Source: Tieghemiomyces parasiticus (lineage: Eukaryota > Kickxellomycota > Dimargaritomycetes > Dimargaritales > Dimargaritaceae). From it: DNA of 16,277 nt. Below the pieces are notes generated by a model that had not been told where the DNA came from, did not search any database, and saw only the letters and a program-made list of their open reading frames with translations. The position numbers were made by a program, and so were the translations under genes. The stretch lies in NCBI GenBank assembly GCA_027575765.1, contig JANBPT010001023.1:1-16277 (forward strand), given 5' to 3'. Below, piece by piece: positions 1 through 9,782 of the stretch. Numbering within the stretch: the first letter of the stretch is position 1; each line of letters opens with the position of its first letter.

Positions 1-508
1 ATGATGCGCACGGCCAAAACACCAGATTTGCGAGCCAGGGGGGCCGGTTGGCCCGGCGGGGGAGCGTCCACCGCCATGGCCTGGGGTCCACCAGCAGCCG
101 TGACGGCCCCGCCGACAATTGGCGGCGGACCTTGGTGCTGGACGGGCTCCGGGGCGCCCGAGGGTGTCGGGGCCGAGATGCTATTGATGGTCGTCTCTTT
201 GGACTCTGATGGCCAGACGAAGGAGGGAGATGGGGTGCGATTGGCGAGCCAGCGTGCAGGGTTAGCGTCCGGGAAGTGGGGCACCAGATTTGCGTTGACG
301 AGAAAAGGGGCCGCGGGCCAGCAACTATACCAACGGGAATGATAACGGTAGCCGGAAGGGCTGCGACCGGCCCTGGGCGCCCTCTGGTACCCGTTTGGAG
401 CCACGGAGTCGGACGTGGCCCTACGGGACCGAGGGTTCAAGGCCGCAGGGCACGAGGACCAGGGGCTTGCCGGCCAGACTTACTCTTGCCGAAGGGTTTC
501 CAAGACAT
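1..508 (-). CDS. YPK1: Partial gene, N-terminus of a YPK1/Gad8-type AGC serine/threonine kinase (join 508-484, 205-1, continues beyond the left edge)
   Basis: The ATG at 508-506 opens a 25-nt exon ending at 484. A GTAAGT donor follows, and the CAG acceptor at 208-206 restores the frame through a split AAG codon. Exon 2 is open from 205 to base 1 with no stop, giving 76 residues plus a partial codon. The spliced start MSWKPFGKKSKETTINS resembles, from memory, the N-terminus of fungal Ypk1/Gad8 kinases (MSWK, a KK.KET motif). A Pro/Ala/Gly-rich linker follows (residues about 18-64), then residues 66-76 (ARKSGVLAVRI), which look like the first strand of the C2-like region that precedes the kinase domain in this family. 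Known role of the family: TORC2-activated AGC kinases controlling membrane lipids, the actin cytoskeleton and stress responses. The kinase domain is outside the window, so the call rests on the N-terminus and the splice signals. Another C2-containing AGC kinase is the main alternative. Confidence 0.72.
206..483 (-). other. Predicted 278-nt intron in the YPK1-like gene
   Basis: Read on the minus strand, the donor is AAGA|GTAAGT (GT at 483-482). A GCTAAC branch-site match has its A at 262. A pyrimidine tract (CCCCATCTCCCTCCTTCG) follows, and the acceptor is CAG at 208-206. There is no AG between the branch site and the acceptor, so this is the first usable AG, 56 nt downstream. Only this acceptor gives the recognisable N-terminus. 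Reading straight through the donor changes the frame and reaches a stop within about 15 codons (at 437). Confidence 0.75.
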
Positions 509-1026
509 GGTGCTAGAGGCGGCGCGAGGAGGCTGATGTCGAGGAGGGTGGAAGCAGGTCGGAGGGATGGGGCGGATGACAGCTCGTAAGGAGCAGCCAG
601 TGTGGGTAGAACGGCGGATGACCAGCAGGCCGAGAGCGGACAGAAGATGAGGAGGTAGGAAAGGGGGGAGGAAAGGAGGGGTGGGCACTCTCTGACGGGC
701 CCCGCGGGATATCCTAGGAAAAAAATGTAGCAGTGTAATAACGGAAGAAAGAGAGCAGCGTGGTAATGCCCAGGTGGCGCGGTGTATGGTGGTGGTCAAA
801 TCCCTCAAAAAGGCCGCGGCGGAGGGGACAGGTGGCTATGGCACCGACACTCTAGAGCCCAGCCCACCTGTACCGGCCGCGTCTCCTAGGATGTGAGCCA
901 ACAGGAGGGGGCGATATGGAATCCGCCTTCCTTTCGGCCGGGCTGGAGAGGCGGCAGGTAGGACAGGTCCAGGGCTGCCGGCGGGTGGAGCAAGTGGGCG
1001 GCACAGAACCAGAATCCGTGGTTTTC
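509..1026 (-). promoter_or_regulatory. ATG-free leader/promoter region of the YPK1-like gene
   Basis: The + strand shows no CAT (ATG on the minus strand) from 509 to 1026. This supports the ATG at 508 as the first start codon of a minus-strand transcript. The part at 600-680 is strongly purine-rich on the + strand, so pyrimidine-rich in the sense direction, as in the leaders of the other genes here. I saw no clear TATA box. The boundary between 5' UTR and promoter cannot be set from the sequence. Confidence 0.5.
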
Positions 1027-1066
1027 CATGGTTGCCGGTGGTAGAGGGCGTACGGGCCTTGATAGT

Positions 1067-1088
1067 AGAGAGAGAGAGAGAGAGAGAG
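1067..1088. repeat. (AG)11 microsatellite
   Basis: Twenty-two bases of uninterrupted AG dinucleotide repeat. It lies just upstream of the ATG-free leader of the left-edge gene. On the minus strand it is a CT tract, matching the pyrimidine bias of promoter regions in this window. Confidence 0.95.
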
Positions 1089-4000
1089 CGTTGCGAGGGG
1101 GTGAGATGCGGAGGGCAGCGGCAGGAGGGCGTTGCTGGGCTTAGGCGGACCCAGGAGGCACGGCCTATTTGGTGGGCAGCCGGGGGATTGGAGCACGTAG
1201 CCGTAGCAACCCGCGCTGCCGGTGGCCGCCGACCGACTACGGACAGGTCCAGCAGCCTCGCAGCACCACCCGTGGTTGGAGGCGAGACCGTCCAAGCGGC
1301 AGCTATCCCGGCTGGACCACATTGACCCAGATATCTATGGGGCCCCGCCATCGGGTGGGGGGAGGGTGCGGGGAGCACTAGCCGATGGGGGCGGGGAAGG
1401 CGGGGGTTGAAGCGCCTAAGTAGCAATCACCGTTCACACCGCTACACACTCCTGGCCGGCGGCCGCTACCACTTGCACTGAACCGGCGTTTCAGAGAGGG
1501 AAGCGGGAGCAGTCGGAGGAGGCTGCATGTAAGGGTTACCACATACCATGGGCAATACGATGCTACAGTCGTCTAGACTGAATCTAAATTACACCGCGGC
1601 CTGCTACTACCCAAGCGGCAAGGGGTGGAATGTATAGAGGGGGGTCGGGAAGCCAAATAAACCGGTCGACTACCAGCATTGATTTTAGTTGGTAGCCGTG
1701 CACAGCAACACTCACTGGCCCGCCAGCGTGGCTGTCTACCGTCCTCCAGCTCGGGGTTCCTCATTTGCAGCCCACCACGAATAGTCGGTGACCATATATT
1801 CAGAGGACGGGCGGGCGCTATTCACACAGCTTCACAGGCAAGGACTGCCGCATCTGCAACAGCGACCGACAGGTACAAGAGTGGTCCACCAAGGCCTGGC
1901 AACTCAGTGCACATCAGGCTTGCCACTGGCCAGCAACCCTATCCTATTGGCACGACATGGTGGCTGGGTATGATCAACACACGCACTCCTCTTCTACATC
2001 TACACTTCTCTACCACCTAGGATTAACCCCCGGTGTCTCTGCAGCTAGGAAAGCCGGCGCGGGTTATGTGCGGAAAACACGTCCAATAGCCTGGATCGCA
2101 CACCTGTGCACCATTGCTTGCTCCTCCCAGTAACTTGGTGCCAGCAGTGGTTCGTTTCTCTTCTCGATAACTCGTGGGGACCACGGGCTGTCGAGTGCAG
2201 GGGACTCGGAGGCGATTTGGGCCCCAAAAGCGGTGTGTGTTGCATGACCTGTTTATTTTTCTTCATAATCTACCGAAGCAGGACAGGGTCACACCCGAAT
2301 TACTATTCGGTCACCGCCCTCAGCCCCATCGCCAGTCCGCGATGCATCTTTGTTACTTTGACAGTCAATCCACTATGCTTTGCGAGTGACACGCCGACTC
2401 GTACGGCCACAGCCTCACCCGCCCTGCTAGTCAAAGCGTTAAAGCGTCGACTGTGCACCTGCCCCCCCCTCCAGCGTTTCTTACGGCCTCACATGGCATG
2501 ATGGCCACGATACCTTCGCAGCATTAACGATTCCTAAGCGTAACCAGACTGCTAGATTAAAAGTCATGCTGGACGGTCAGAGAGATGAAGTCTGCCTGTC
2601 CAGCCTTCTAGTACGAAGGGCCGGAGCACTAGACGGGTCACTCCATTGCATGATCGGGTGAGAGGGGAGGGACCGCCCATAGAAGCATTAATTTGCAGCC
2701 AAGGTTGATGTATATCGGCTCTTTCGCGACTGTACCCTGCTGCGATGGCCCGTTGGGCTACTGTCGGCCCATAGCATATGGCTACTTGTGGATGTAACTG
2801 GAGTGGGGAACAGGAAGTATAGGTGTAGGGCGACAGGAGCGATTACCTTACGGGGAACTCCTTGCGAGGCCCAGTTTTGCGAGGTGATGTTTACGCATCA
2901 CATTTTCAGTCGATCTTTCATTTGCAGCACCGATGGTACCCAGTATATCTTGTAAGACGCACTTACCAGTCACCGGCGTAACCATAGAGTGGTGGCAATT
3001 TCCGGGAGCGGGGCTGAATACCCAATTGTTAGGTAAGCGAATGACGTACCCACCCAGGCGGCCGTTATCCAGTGTGGCCACTTCAGTGGACAGGGATTCT
3101 TACTGGCATTGGCTGTCTCGGTCATGAGGGAGGATACACTCTAGGTCAACCCTTCAATGCTTTTCTCGGTTTTATCGGTGCAGCGGCGATACATCACCTT
3201 GAGAGGCACGCTATAGACCCTGAATCCGTGGCGGATTAGATACATTGTTGATAGTTTGTTAGCCGTTTAACTAATTTTGACAGATTGTGGTTCTCTGACG
3301 TCATTTCCTCGGCAAATGCTTCACCCCGCGGTTCGTGAGACTGTAAAAGGAAGTGTAGGGAGCAGGTGTATCACACGACAGCCATCACGCCATGTCCCAT
3401 CCCCAATGGTCCTGGCGGGGCTGAGGTTGGGGAATGCGCAAGCGTAGCTAGGAAATTGGGGCGGAGAGGCGGCGAACAGTGGCGCTGGTCAGTAGATATC
3501 AATGGGTGCATTTTTTGGTGGGGGTAGGGCAAAAGAGGAACACGTGGTATGGGAGGTGGGCCGATAGGGGTAGGGTTGGAGGGCAGTTTACACCAGCCCA
3601 TCGTACGTGGCAATGTCAGACCCCACCCTTTTGGATGCACTGCGAATTTGCCAAGCCGTGGCCGCCAGGTGCTAGCCAAGACCCGCCCGACCGAATGGAC
3701 CCTCCCTGTAAGTGGGTAGGGCGGTGGTGTGTAGCGTCTATCCCCGCCGCAGCACGTCATGCATGGGCAGGGTCATCAGAGCCGCCGCAGTCAACGGCCT
3801 TGGCTACAAGGGCCACCGGTGTGGCCGGACGAGTGGCCTCTGGGGGCAGGCGATACGTTGGCCACCCTTTTTTCCACCACCCTTCCCCGTCCCTTGCCCG
3901 ACATTGGGGCTGCGGAGAAACACGGATGCCCTTCTACGGCCGAGTTGGGCCGGCTGCACCGCCCCCATAGCCAGCGGGGTCTGCGAACACGCGTATCCCG

Positions 4001-5662
4001 GGGCTCCGACTGGGAACGTCGGGTGATTAATCCAACGGGGTCTGCTGCCGGTCCAATTAGGCAGGTCGGTCGGATCTAACCTTATTCTACGCCGCGACGC
4101 GACGGTCATGGCTCAGTAGCGAGGTGGACAACGAACCCCCCAATGGGGCAAGAGGCCAGAATGCGCTCGCCTGACCTAATGAACTGCAGGCTGGAGCCGG
4201 CCTGTCCGGGTGGTGGGAATCTGCTCGGCACGGAGGGCTGCCCGGAATTGCCATGGTCCGCATAGGACTGTTGGTGTGCATGTCTGCTGCATGATACTCA
4301 GAGCCAGCTCGCTGCCCACAGGACATCGACGCTAGATTGGCGAAAAACGTGCAGGAAATACTGCCTCACAATTCCGGGCGAGGAAGCGCACGGTGACCAT
4401 CGCTGGCCGAAGATGCCCCGCCTTTCCACCAGGCTACCGTGGGCCCAGGCTGCTCGCTAACTGAGCACTAAGGCTAGCGCTTACACATGCGGCAATACCG
4501 AAGAGAGATGACCGAAAGGATGGCTGTGGGGGGGCGATCTCTTCACTCCTCTTCGTCGTTGGGCAATCCCCTCGATCACAAAATGATGCATTAGCGACTG
4601 GTGTGGGGGTCCAACACGCCTACACATACCACCGCCATCCACCACGGCACGTTGGCCAATGGTGGTTATGCGCCCCACTGCACAGGAGCAGGGGGAGTGC
4701 GCAGAGCCGGTTTCTCTGCTCGCAGACCAGCGAAAGGGTCCGCGGCTAGCAGCAGTCCGTTTCAGAGGAGGACTGCGGCCCCACGGGTCATTACGGGATC
4801 CATATCAGTGTGGTATGGACATCGATAGGGGGGGACTGCTCTTTCTCGAATCGAGTTCAGGGGCTGGTAGCTGGCATCTCCAGCGGACGGACGCAGGGGA
4901 CGTGGGCCGCCCCATCTTCCATCATCCCGCAATGCTAGACCGGCCCTCCTTCTGACTGCTGCATTCAAACACCCCCTTTGCTCGCCAGCACGCGTGAGAC
5001 CAGCGCATGCATGCAGCGACGGACCCTACCCGTCCTCCAGCGCACTGTGGCCCCAAAACATGTCTATATGCATCACTCAACCTGAGCAGTCACTCCTTCG
5101 CCTGGCATCCCCACGCCTGCCGGGCCGCTTGGCACCGTGCTGTGGATTACTAAGGTCCTGCGCATTACTGCCTGATTAAGCCTTCAGGTATTACACCGTG
5201 GAACACCTGAGCAGCAGATCTGTATACCCCGAGGTCCACACGTAAGCCCGTTCCATGCAATTTCGTCTCTAACAGGGCGCCGGGCCGTAGCCGGTAGAAA
5301 AGCGGCGGGGCGAGGTGCGCTGGAAAGCGGCAGTCTCCCCCCATCCGTCTGCTGCCCTGGACGGGCAGGGGTGGCGGGGGGCGAGGAACCTTGCGGTACG
5401 AATTCGGAGTTGTAGTATTTTTAGCTCGGTGGGACCTGCCCAGCCCCTTGTTTTTAGTCGGGTTCGCCTGGGGGCCCCAATGCGGACTAATACACGGGAT
5501 GTTCAGGTCGGGGCCGGCGCGGTTGGCACTTTTGGAACCTCGCCGCCTGGGATGGCCCACGCGTGGGTAGTAGGGTCCAGAGGTGGGAATCCTGAATTCG
5601 CGAGGGTGGGTGGATGCAGGCCGCGATAGGCTGCGGAAGCGGACGAGCATACAACCACCGCA

Positions 5663-5675
5663 CCCCCCCCCCCCC
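5663..5675. repeat. Poly-C run of 13
   Basis: Thirteen consecutive C bases on the + strand in the gene-free stretch. Shorter runs of the same kind (G at 15572-15582, C around 12895) occur elsewhere. Such homopolymers are prone to length errors in sequencing. Confidence 0.95.
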
Positions 5676-5938
5676 TCCAGTGGCCACCCCACCACCTGCC
5701 GTGCGTGCACAAACGAGTGGTGATGGACAGACGATTAGTCACTAAATGCTGGGAGGCGTAGGGGAGAAAACAGCGACAGGGCGGAAATAAGGGGCTGGCG
5801 AAGCCCGTCGTTGGACAGGGGAGGTGGGAAACAGTGGGGGCGGTGCAAGGGAGGGGGGGATTGGCGGAGAAGGCTGACCCGAAATCCTGCCTATCCGGCG
5901 GCCCCTCTTTCGGGTGCGTCTTTGTAAGCGCAGGGATG

Positions 5939-7223
5939 GACGGGCCGCATTCGCCCTCCGCCTTCCTTCCCTTCCGCACCCTTCCGTTTGCACTACCTTC
6001 AACGGCCGTGCCCAGCTTTTTATTTTTTTTGGGACTCGGCCGCCTGTACATAATTTTTGCATCGCTCCCTCCCCTCGCTACTCACCTCCCCACACACCCC
6101 TTTTTGATTATTTTTTTCCTCCGCCAAGAGATCCCACTCTCCCCCTACAGGTCCAGCCTTATAAAGCAGCAATCGGGCTGGCCCGTCCCTTTTAACCCTT
6201 GTCGCGCTCTTTTCCTTAGGCCTTCAGCTCGGCTCCCCACCCCCCACCCGACGTCATATTTACTACTTAAAGGATAACTCCCCGCCCACCCCGATTCTCC
6301 CAGACCCTACATCTCACATTGACCATAATCCACTCTCACTACAACAGCCACACCAACTTTCAAACTCGGCAATATCCATCAGCAATTCTCCCTGCACCAC
6401 CCCCACACACACGTAACCCCCCACCAGTATTTATAACTGCCTATCCTCCTCAGTTGCGCACCAGCCTCGACCCCGTCAATTGTCAACCCTACATTCGCTA
6501 CAGCATACGAGACCCTCCACCCCCGAGATTCCAACGTTTTAAGCCACACACACAGACCTCTTCACTACCAATCTACCCGCTCTCCATTACCAACTTCCAT
6601 TCCTTCCACTTTGCGTAACATATAGCCACTGCCGCGCCGCCGCCTTAGCCTGCTGGTCTCAGTTTGCACCCCTCCCCTTCCTCCACAGCCTCTGCTCCTA
6701 TCTTTCCTCTCCCCCTTCCACCTGGAACTTTCGCTCCGCCTTGCAGCGCAGTAGTAACGTCCGACAGCCACCAAAACCTTGACCTGAAACCCCTCCCCCC
6801 CTAGCTTCCCCTAGGTCCACACCAAACCTCTGCGTCCTTGTGGCTCGGTTCTGGCTTGCGCTGTCTTCCTCCTCCACCTCATTCAATCGGTTGGCTGTAT
6901 CTTTATCACCACCCAGTTCGGGACTGTTAATTAGTCACCTGTTGCTCGCTGCTCCTTCACTATTTTTCTGGCACTTGCCGTCACCCCCTGTATCGCCGAC
7001 GATCCTGCTGAATTGGGACTTTTTTTCCCCCTTCGTCGCATTCCATCCTTCCTTCCGCTGCGCACTCCTCTCAGGGACCACAGTCGCATCAACCCTGGTT
7101 TGATCGATTTTGGAGCTGCTTAAACCGCACCCACCGCACACGCGCATCGTGTTCATAACCTTCGGTCCCGCTCTCCCGACAAGCCGTGTTTCTTTCTCTT
7201 CCCACTGACACCAGACTTTCCAG
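5939..7223 (+). promoter_or_regulatory. Pyrimidine-rich, ATG-free promoter and 5' leader of the central kinase gene
   Basis: The + strand is dominated by C and T for about 1.3 kb and contains no ATG between the ATG at 5936 and the one at 7230. By hand count, trinucleotides of the same base composition occur normally in this interval (GAT 8, TGA 7, GTA 8), so the absence is not only a composition effect. A TATAAAG box lies at 6160-6166, and AT-rich TATTTATAAC is near 6429. The stretch ends at a strong splice donor at 7224. The interpretation is promoter in the left part and an untranslated exon in the right part. The transcription start is not determined. Confidence 0.6.
6160..6166 (+). promoter_or_regulatory. 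TATA-box candidate TATAAAG
   Basis: A consensus TATAAAG inside the CT-rich upstream region of the central kinase. If used, transcription would start some tens of bases downstream and give an untranslated first exon of about 1 kb. A second weaker candidate (TTTATAAC, near 6430) would shorten it. Position and sequence are the only evidence. Confidence 0.35.
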
Positions 7224-7984
7224 GTAAGTATGCCGTATCTTCCAGCAGCGGTCTATTCTGACCGTGGTACTACCTACCCTTTTTTCGCGTTTTGCCGTCG
7301 GGCCCATGGAAGGAGTGACAGACTGTTGTTGTGTTAGTTTCCCCTCCCTACAACCAGTCACGCGACCTTGTTTTCTGCCTCTCCGTTTTTAAGGGGTGTC
7401 AAGGAAAGAATGCGCGTGACTGGTTTTCGTCTAATAGCGGTCTGGCTCCGCCCCCTGGCTTAGATCACCTTCTTTGGTGTGGCCAGTTGAGAGACGTGCA
7501 TTGATGGGCAGCCCGACAGATACTACGGTCGCGCTAAGGGGCTGACCCCGGGATGAGGTGATAGGGAGAAGAGGAGGGCATGGTTTGAAGTACTACGCGC
7601 TCCGTTCTCACTGTGCTTCTCGCTGGGGGCTCTTTTACCTGCCTCTGCCTGTCTGCACTGGCTCCCAATGATCCCGTTGTCGTGGGCCATGTCGGTTGTG
7701 GCGACAAGGAATGGCGTATTGGAGACCCAATTGCTCTTCAAGCGGATTTTCACCTGGAGCTTAGACTTTCCTCCAGGCCCGAGCTGTTTTCCAATAACGC
7801 CTGGTGCTCCACTGCCCAATTCACCCACTTTAATTTCCCGTCCTATTTCCTGGCACATAACATTGCTAACCTTTCCCCGTACTCCGACATATCTTGGTTC
7901 GCACCACTAACCCCACCCCCTGCCTTCTACTCTCCTACCTATCGCATGCATCTCACTGTTGACGTACCCTATGGCCTACCTCAG
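7224..7984 (+). other. Predicted 761-nt intron in the 5' UTR of the central kinase gene
   Basis: The donor CAG|GTAAGTATG is close to ideal. A CACTAAC branch match (A at 7910) is followed by a CT-rich tract, and the first AG after it is CTCAG ending at 7984. The branch-to-acceptor distance of 74 nt is long for a fungus, so a weaker TTGAC at 7959-7963 may serve instead. By hand count the intron contains 11 ATGs, while 5939-7223 and 7985-8048 contain none. Upstream of the donor, the frame that would join the kinase has a TAA at 7156 and no ATG after it, so the first exon must be non-coding. A shorter intron ending at CAG 7357 is possible, but it would leave ten of those ATGs in the leader. Confidence 0.6.
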
Positions 7985-8048
7985 CTCTTCCGCCCACACT
8001 CCCACAACCCCACCTCCGCACATTTTTTTGACAAGGCCGCTGCTCGCC

Positions 8049-9782
8049 ATGTCTAGCACCAGTATCGACTCTAGTAGTAGTGATCCCGCCGGCGCGGCGT
8101 CGCCGCCTCCTTTGAGACGCCGGCCGTCGCTCACCAACGTGGCTGTTAAACCGACTCTCCCACTCACTCCGCCTGGCCACGGCGGCGTCGGGCACGCGGC
8201 GACCATCCCCGAATTAGACCTCAACCATCCGGGCTTCACCAAACTGCTTGGGATCCCTGATTCTCCCGTTCACGCCACCTTGCCCACCCCGCAACCCAGC
8301 GCCCCCTCTTCTCTCAGTGGTCGGTCCGCCCGTCCCCTCTCGGCCGCCTTTGGTCAGGCCGCGGACTTCGCCGCCGCTGACTCGCAACGGGTCTATCAGG
8401 CCGAATTCAGGATAGCTGACGCCGATTTTCTTGGAGAAGGCCAGCTGGCCAAGGTGTACCGAGCCACGTTCCGCCCCATTGACGACCCAACGAGTCCCCC
8501 ACGATCCTGCGTAGTCAAGCTCATTGAGGCGCACGCAGAGGCGTGGCAGGCAGGGCTCAGCGAGGCCCGCCTCCTGCGTCACTTGCAGAACGATGTTGTG
8601 ACCGCTGTCGCCTCACCTGGGGCAAACCGGTTAGAAAACTCTTCTGTCGTCCGACTGCTCGGTGTGACCACCTGCCTTCGTCCCACTGGCGCCGAACCGG
8701 TGGTAAAACTGACCCTGAGCGGCCAAGGTGCCGCCGACCTGCTCACCCAACCGCCCGCAGTGCCCACTATGGACGGAGACGCGGTCCCATACCTGGCCCT
8801 GGTACTTGAGTACTGCGAGCACGGCGACCTGTGGTCATGGATCCAGAAGCACGCCGGTGAGGTCGGTCTCCCACTCTGGCTGCGTTGGACTCGACAGCTG
8901 ACCACTGCCTTGGAGACGTTGCACGCCGCCGGCTACGTTCACGGCGACCTCAAGCCTCACAACGTGCTGCTTACCGCCGACCTCAATGTCCGCCTCGCCG
9001 ACCTGGGTTCGGCTTGGCAGCCCCCCGCAGATGGCTCGTCCGCTACGCCGCACCCGTCTTTCACCGGAATGAATACTGTAGCCTACACCGCCCCAGAACT
9101 GCTCAATCCGGCCCCGCGGCCCACCCCCGTCGCCAACGACGCTACCCCGTCCCCGCCGCGCCGCCCGATCCCGATGCCGGCCCCGCACTTGCCGCGTACC
9201 GCCCAGCCCGCGGCCCTGGCCAGCGACATATTCTCGCTCGGCATTCTGTTCTACATTGTGGGCATCTCTGGCGAGGAACCCTACGCCTGGACCAAGAGTC
9301 CCATGGAGCTCATGCTGGCGGCCATGAAGGGCGCCTTTTGGGACTACGTGCTGCAGAAGGCCCGGATGACCGGCACCCCGACCCGCACTCGGTCGCTCCA
9401 CCGCCGTCCCGAGGCGGCCGACAGCCCGCTGGCTAACCGTCTCCTCGCCCGACACGAGAGCCTCCCGCGTGCCCCGGCCTTCCGGCTCGGCACCGCGCCA
9501 TCCCACCTGGCCGTGCCCGGCGCAGTCACCAACTCGGCGCCAACCTCGCCTCTGAACCTCGAGTCGCCGGTCGCCCGCTCGGGTCGCCCCGGAGCCTCGC
9601 CGCAGCGCCCTCCGGCGGACCTACCCAGCCTCTTCTTTCTCAACGGCGACCCCGTCCCGATAGCCGTGGTGGAACTCTTGCACGCCATGATGGCCAAGCT
9701 GCCCGAGCACCGCCTATCCCCTAGTGACATTCTGCGCGAGCTCGACGCGGTGCAGACGGGTCTGCTCACAGGCAGTCTCTAA
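8049..9782 (+). CDS. Protein kinase with non-RD (HGD) catalytic loop and C-lobe insertions, family unassigned
   Basis: A single exon encoding 577 residues and ending in TAA. Residues 1-115 are a disordered Ser/Pro-rich tail with an RRPS site at 24-27. The kinase domain runs from about 120 to 565. It has a glycine loop G129-E-G131 with V136, a VAIK-type lysine K157 (CVVK), an alpha-C glutamate E172, a hinge region VLEYCEHGDL, catalytic loop H298-G-D300-L-K-P-H-N305, D318-L-G320 in place of DFG, A348-P-E350, an alpha-F aspartate D393 and a late arginine R555. All catalytic residues are present, so activity is expected. HGD replaces HRD, so activation probably does not need activation-loop phosphorylation (inference). 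Two Pro/Ser-rich insertions lie at about 352-391 and 437-530. The ATG at 8049 (GCCATGTCT context) is chosen because splicing would remove the in-frame ATG at 7971, which would add 26 residues. Ser/Thr specificity is likely but unproven. I could not match it to a named fungal family. Confidence 0.93.
   Translation: MSSTSIDSSSSDPAGAASPPPLRRRPSLTNVAVKPTLPLTPPGHGGVGHAATIPELDLNHPGFTKLLGIPDSPVHATLPTPQPSAPSSLSGRSARPLSAAFGQAADFAAADSQRVYQAEFRIADADFLGEGQLAKVYRATFRPIDDPTSPPRSCVVKLIEAHAEAWQAGLSEARLLRHLQNDVVTAVASPGANRLENSSVVRLLGVTTCLRPTGAEPVVKLTLSGQGAADLLTQPPAVPTMDGDAVPYLALVLEYCEHGDLWSWIQKHAGEVGLPLWLRWTRQLTTALETLHAAGYVHGDLKPHNVLLTADLNVRLADLGSAWQPPADGSSATPHPSFTGMNTVAYTAPELLNPAPRPTPVANDATPSPPRRPIPMPAPHLPRTAQPAALASDIFSLGILFYIVGISGEEPYAWTKSPMELMLAAMKGAFWDYVLQKARMTGTPTRTRSLHRRPEAADSPLANRLLARHESLPRAPAFRLGTAPSHLAVPGAVTNSAPTSPLNLESPVARSGRPGASPQRPPADLPSLFFLNGDPVPIAVVELLHAMMAKLPEHRLSPSDILRELDAVQTGLLTGSL

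Larger units (their letters stand above)
1027..5938. other. Long stretch without a recognisable gene
   Basis: Open frames here reach about 100-196 codons (for example minus 1426-836, plus 3479-3970, minus 5710-5165). They are biased in composition (Pro, Arg, Gly, Ser) and show no domain I recognise. Several overlap one another on both strands in GC-rich parts (3.4-4.1 kb), as expected for chance open frames in such DNA. There are scattered splice-like signals (for example GTAAGT on the minus strand near 2965), but I could not assemble a gene from them. No tRNA box pattern, transposase motif or long repeat was seen. Decayed elements or genes with very short exons cannot be excluded. Confidence 0.5.

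Noticed and set aside
20..294. Direct repeat of CACCAGATTTGCG at 20-32 and 282-294.
   Set aside because: A few 13-base repeats are expected by chance in a window this size. One copy lies in the exon and the other in the intron of the left-edge gene, and no longer similarity surrounds them.
425..450. GGTTCAAGGCC, resembling a tRNA B box.
   Set aside because: The T-arm stem does not pair beyond two base pairs, and no A box or acceptor stem is present.
836..1426. Minus-strand open frame of 196 codons.
   Set aside because: It runs through the AG microsatellite as a Ser-Leu repeat, has a Pro/Arg/Ala bias and no recognisable domain, and lies in the probable promoter of the left-edge gene.
2959..3095. 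Minus-strand frame reading STEVATLDNG with a CTG|GTAAGT donor near 2965, slightly like the start of M16 (mitochondrial processing) peptidases.
   Set aside because: Only a handful of residues fit, the sequence after the NG does not continue as in that family, an in-frame TAA lies just upstream, and no downstream exon was found.
3296..3303. Perfect CRE palindrome TGACGTCA.
   Set aside because: It lies kilobases from any recognised start codon, and a single 8-base match is weak.
3371..4109. Overlapping open frames on both strands in a GC-rich block.
   Set aside because: Several frames are open at the same time, none has a recognisable motif, and low stop frequency in GC-rich DNA explains them.
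5503..6051. Minus-strand open frames of about 180 codons overlapping the start of the CT-rich promoter.
   Set aside because: Composition follows the polypyrimidine DNA on the other strand (Arg/Gly/Pro-rich), and no domain is seen.
8835..9506. Minus-strand open frame of 223 codons and other frames inside the kinase gene.
   Set aside because: Antisense and shifted shadows of a well-supported kinase coding sequence.
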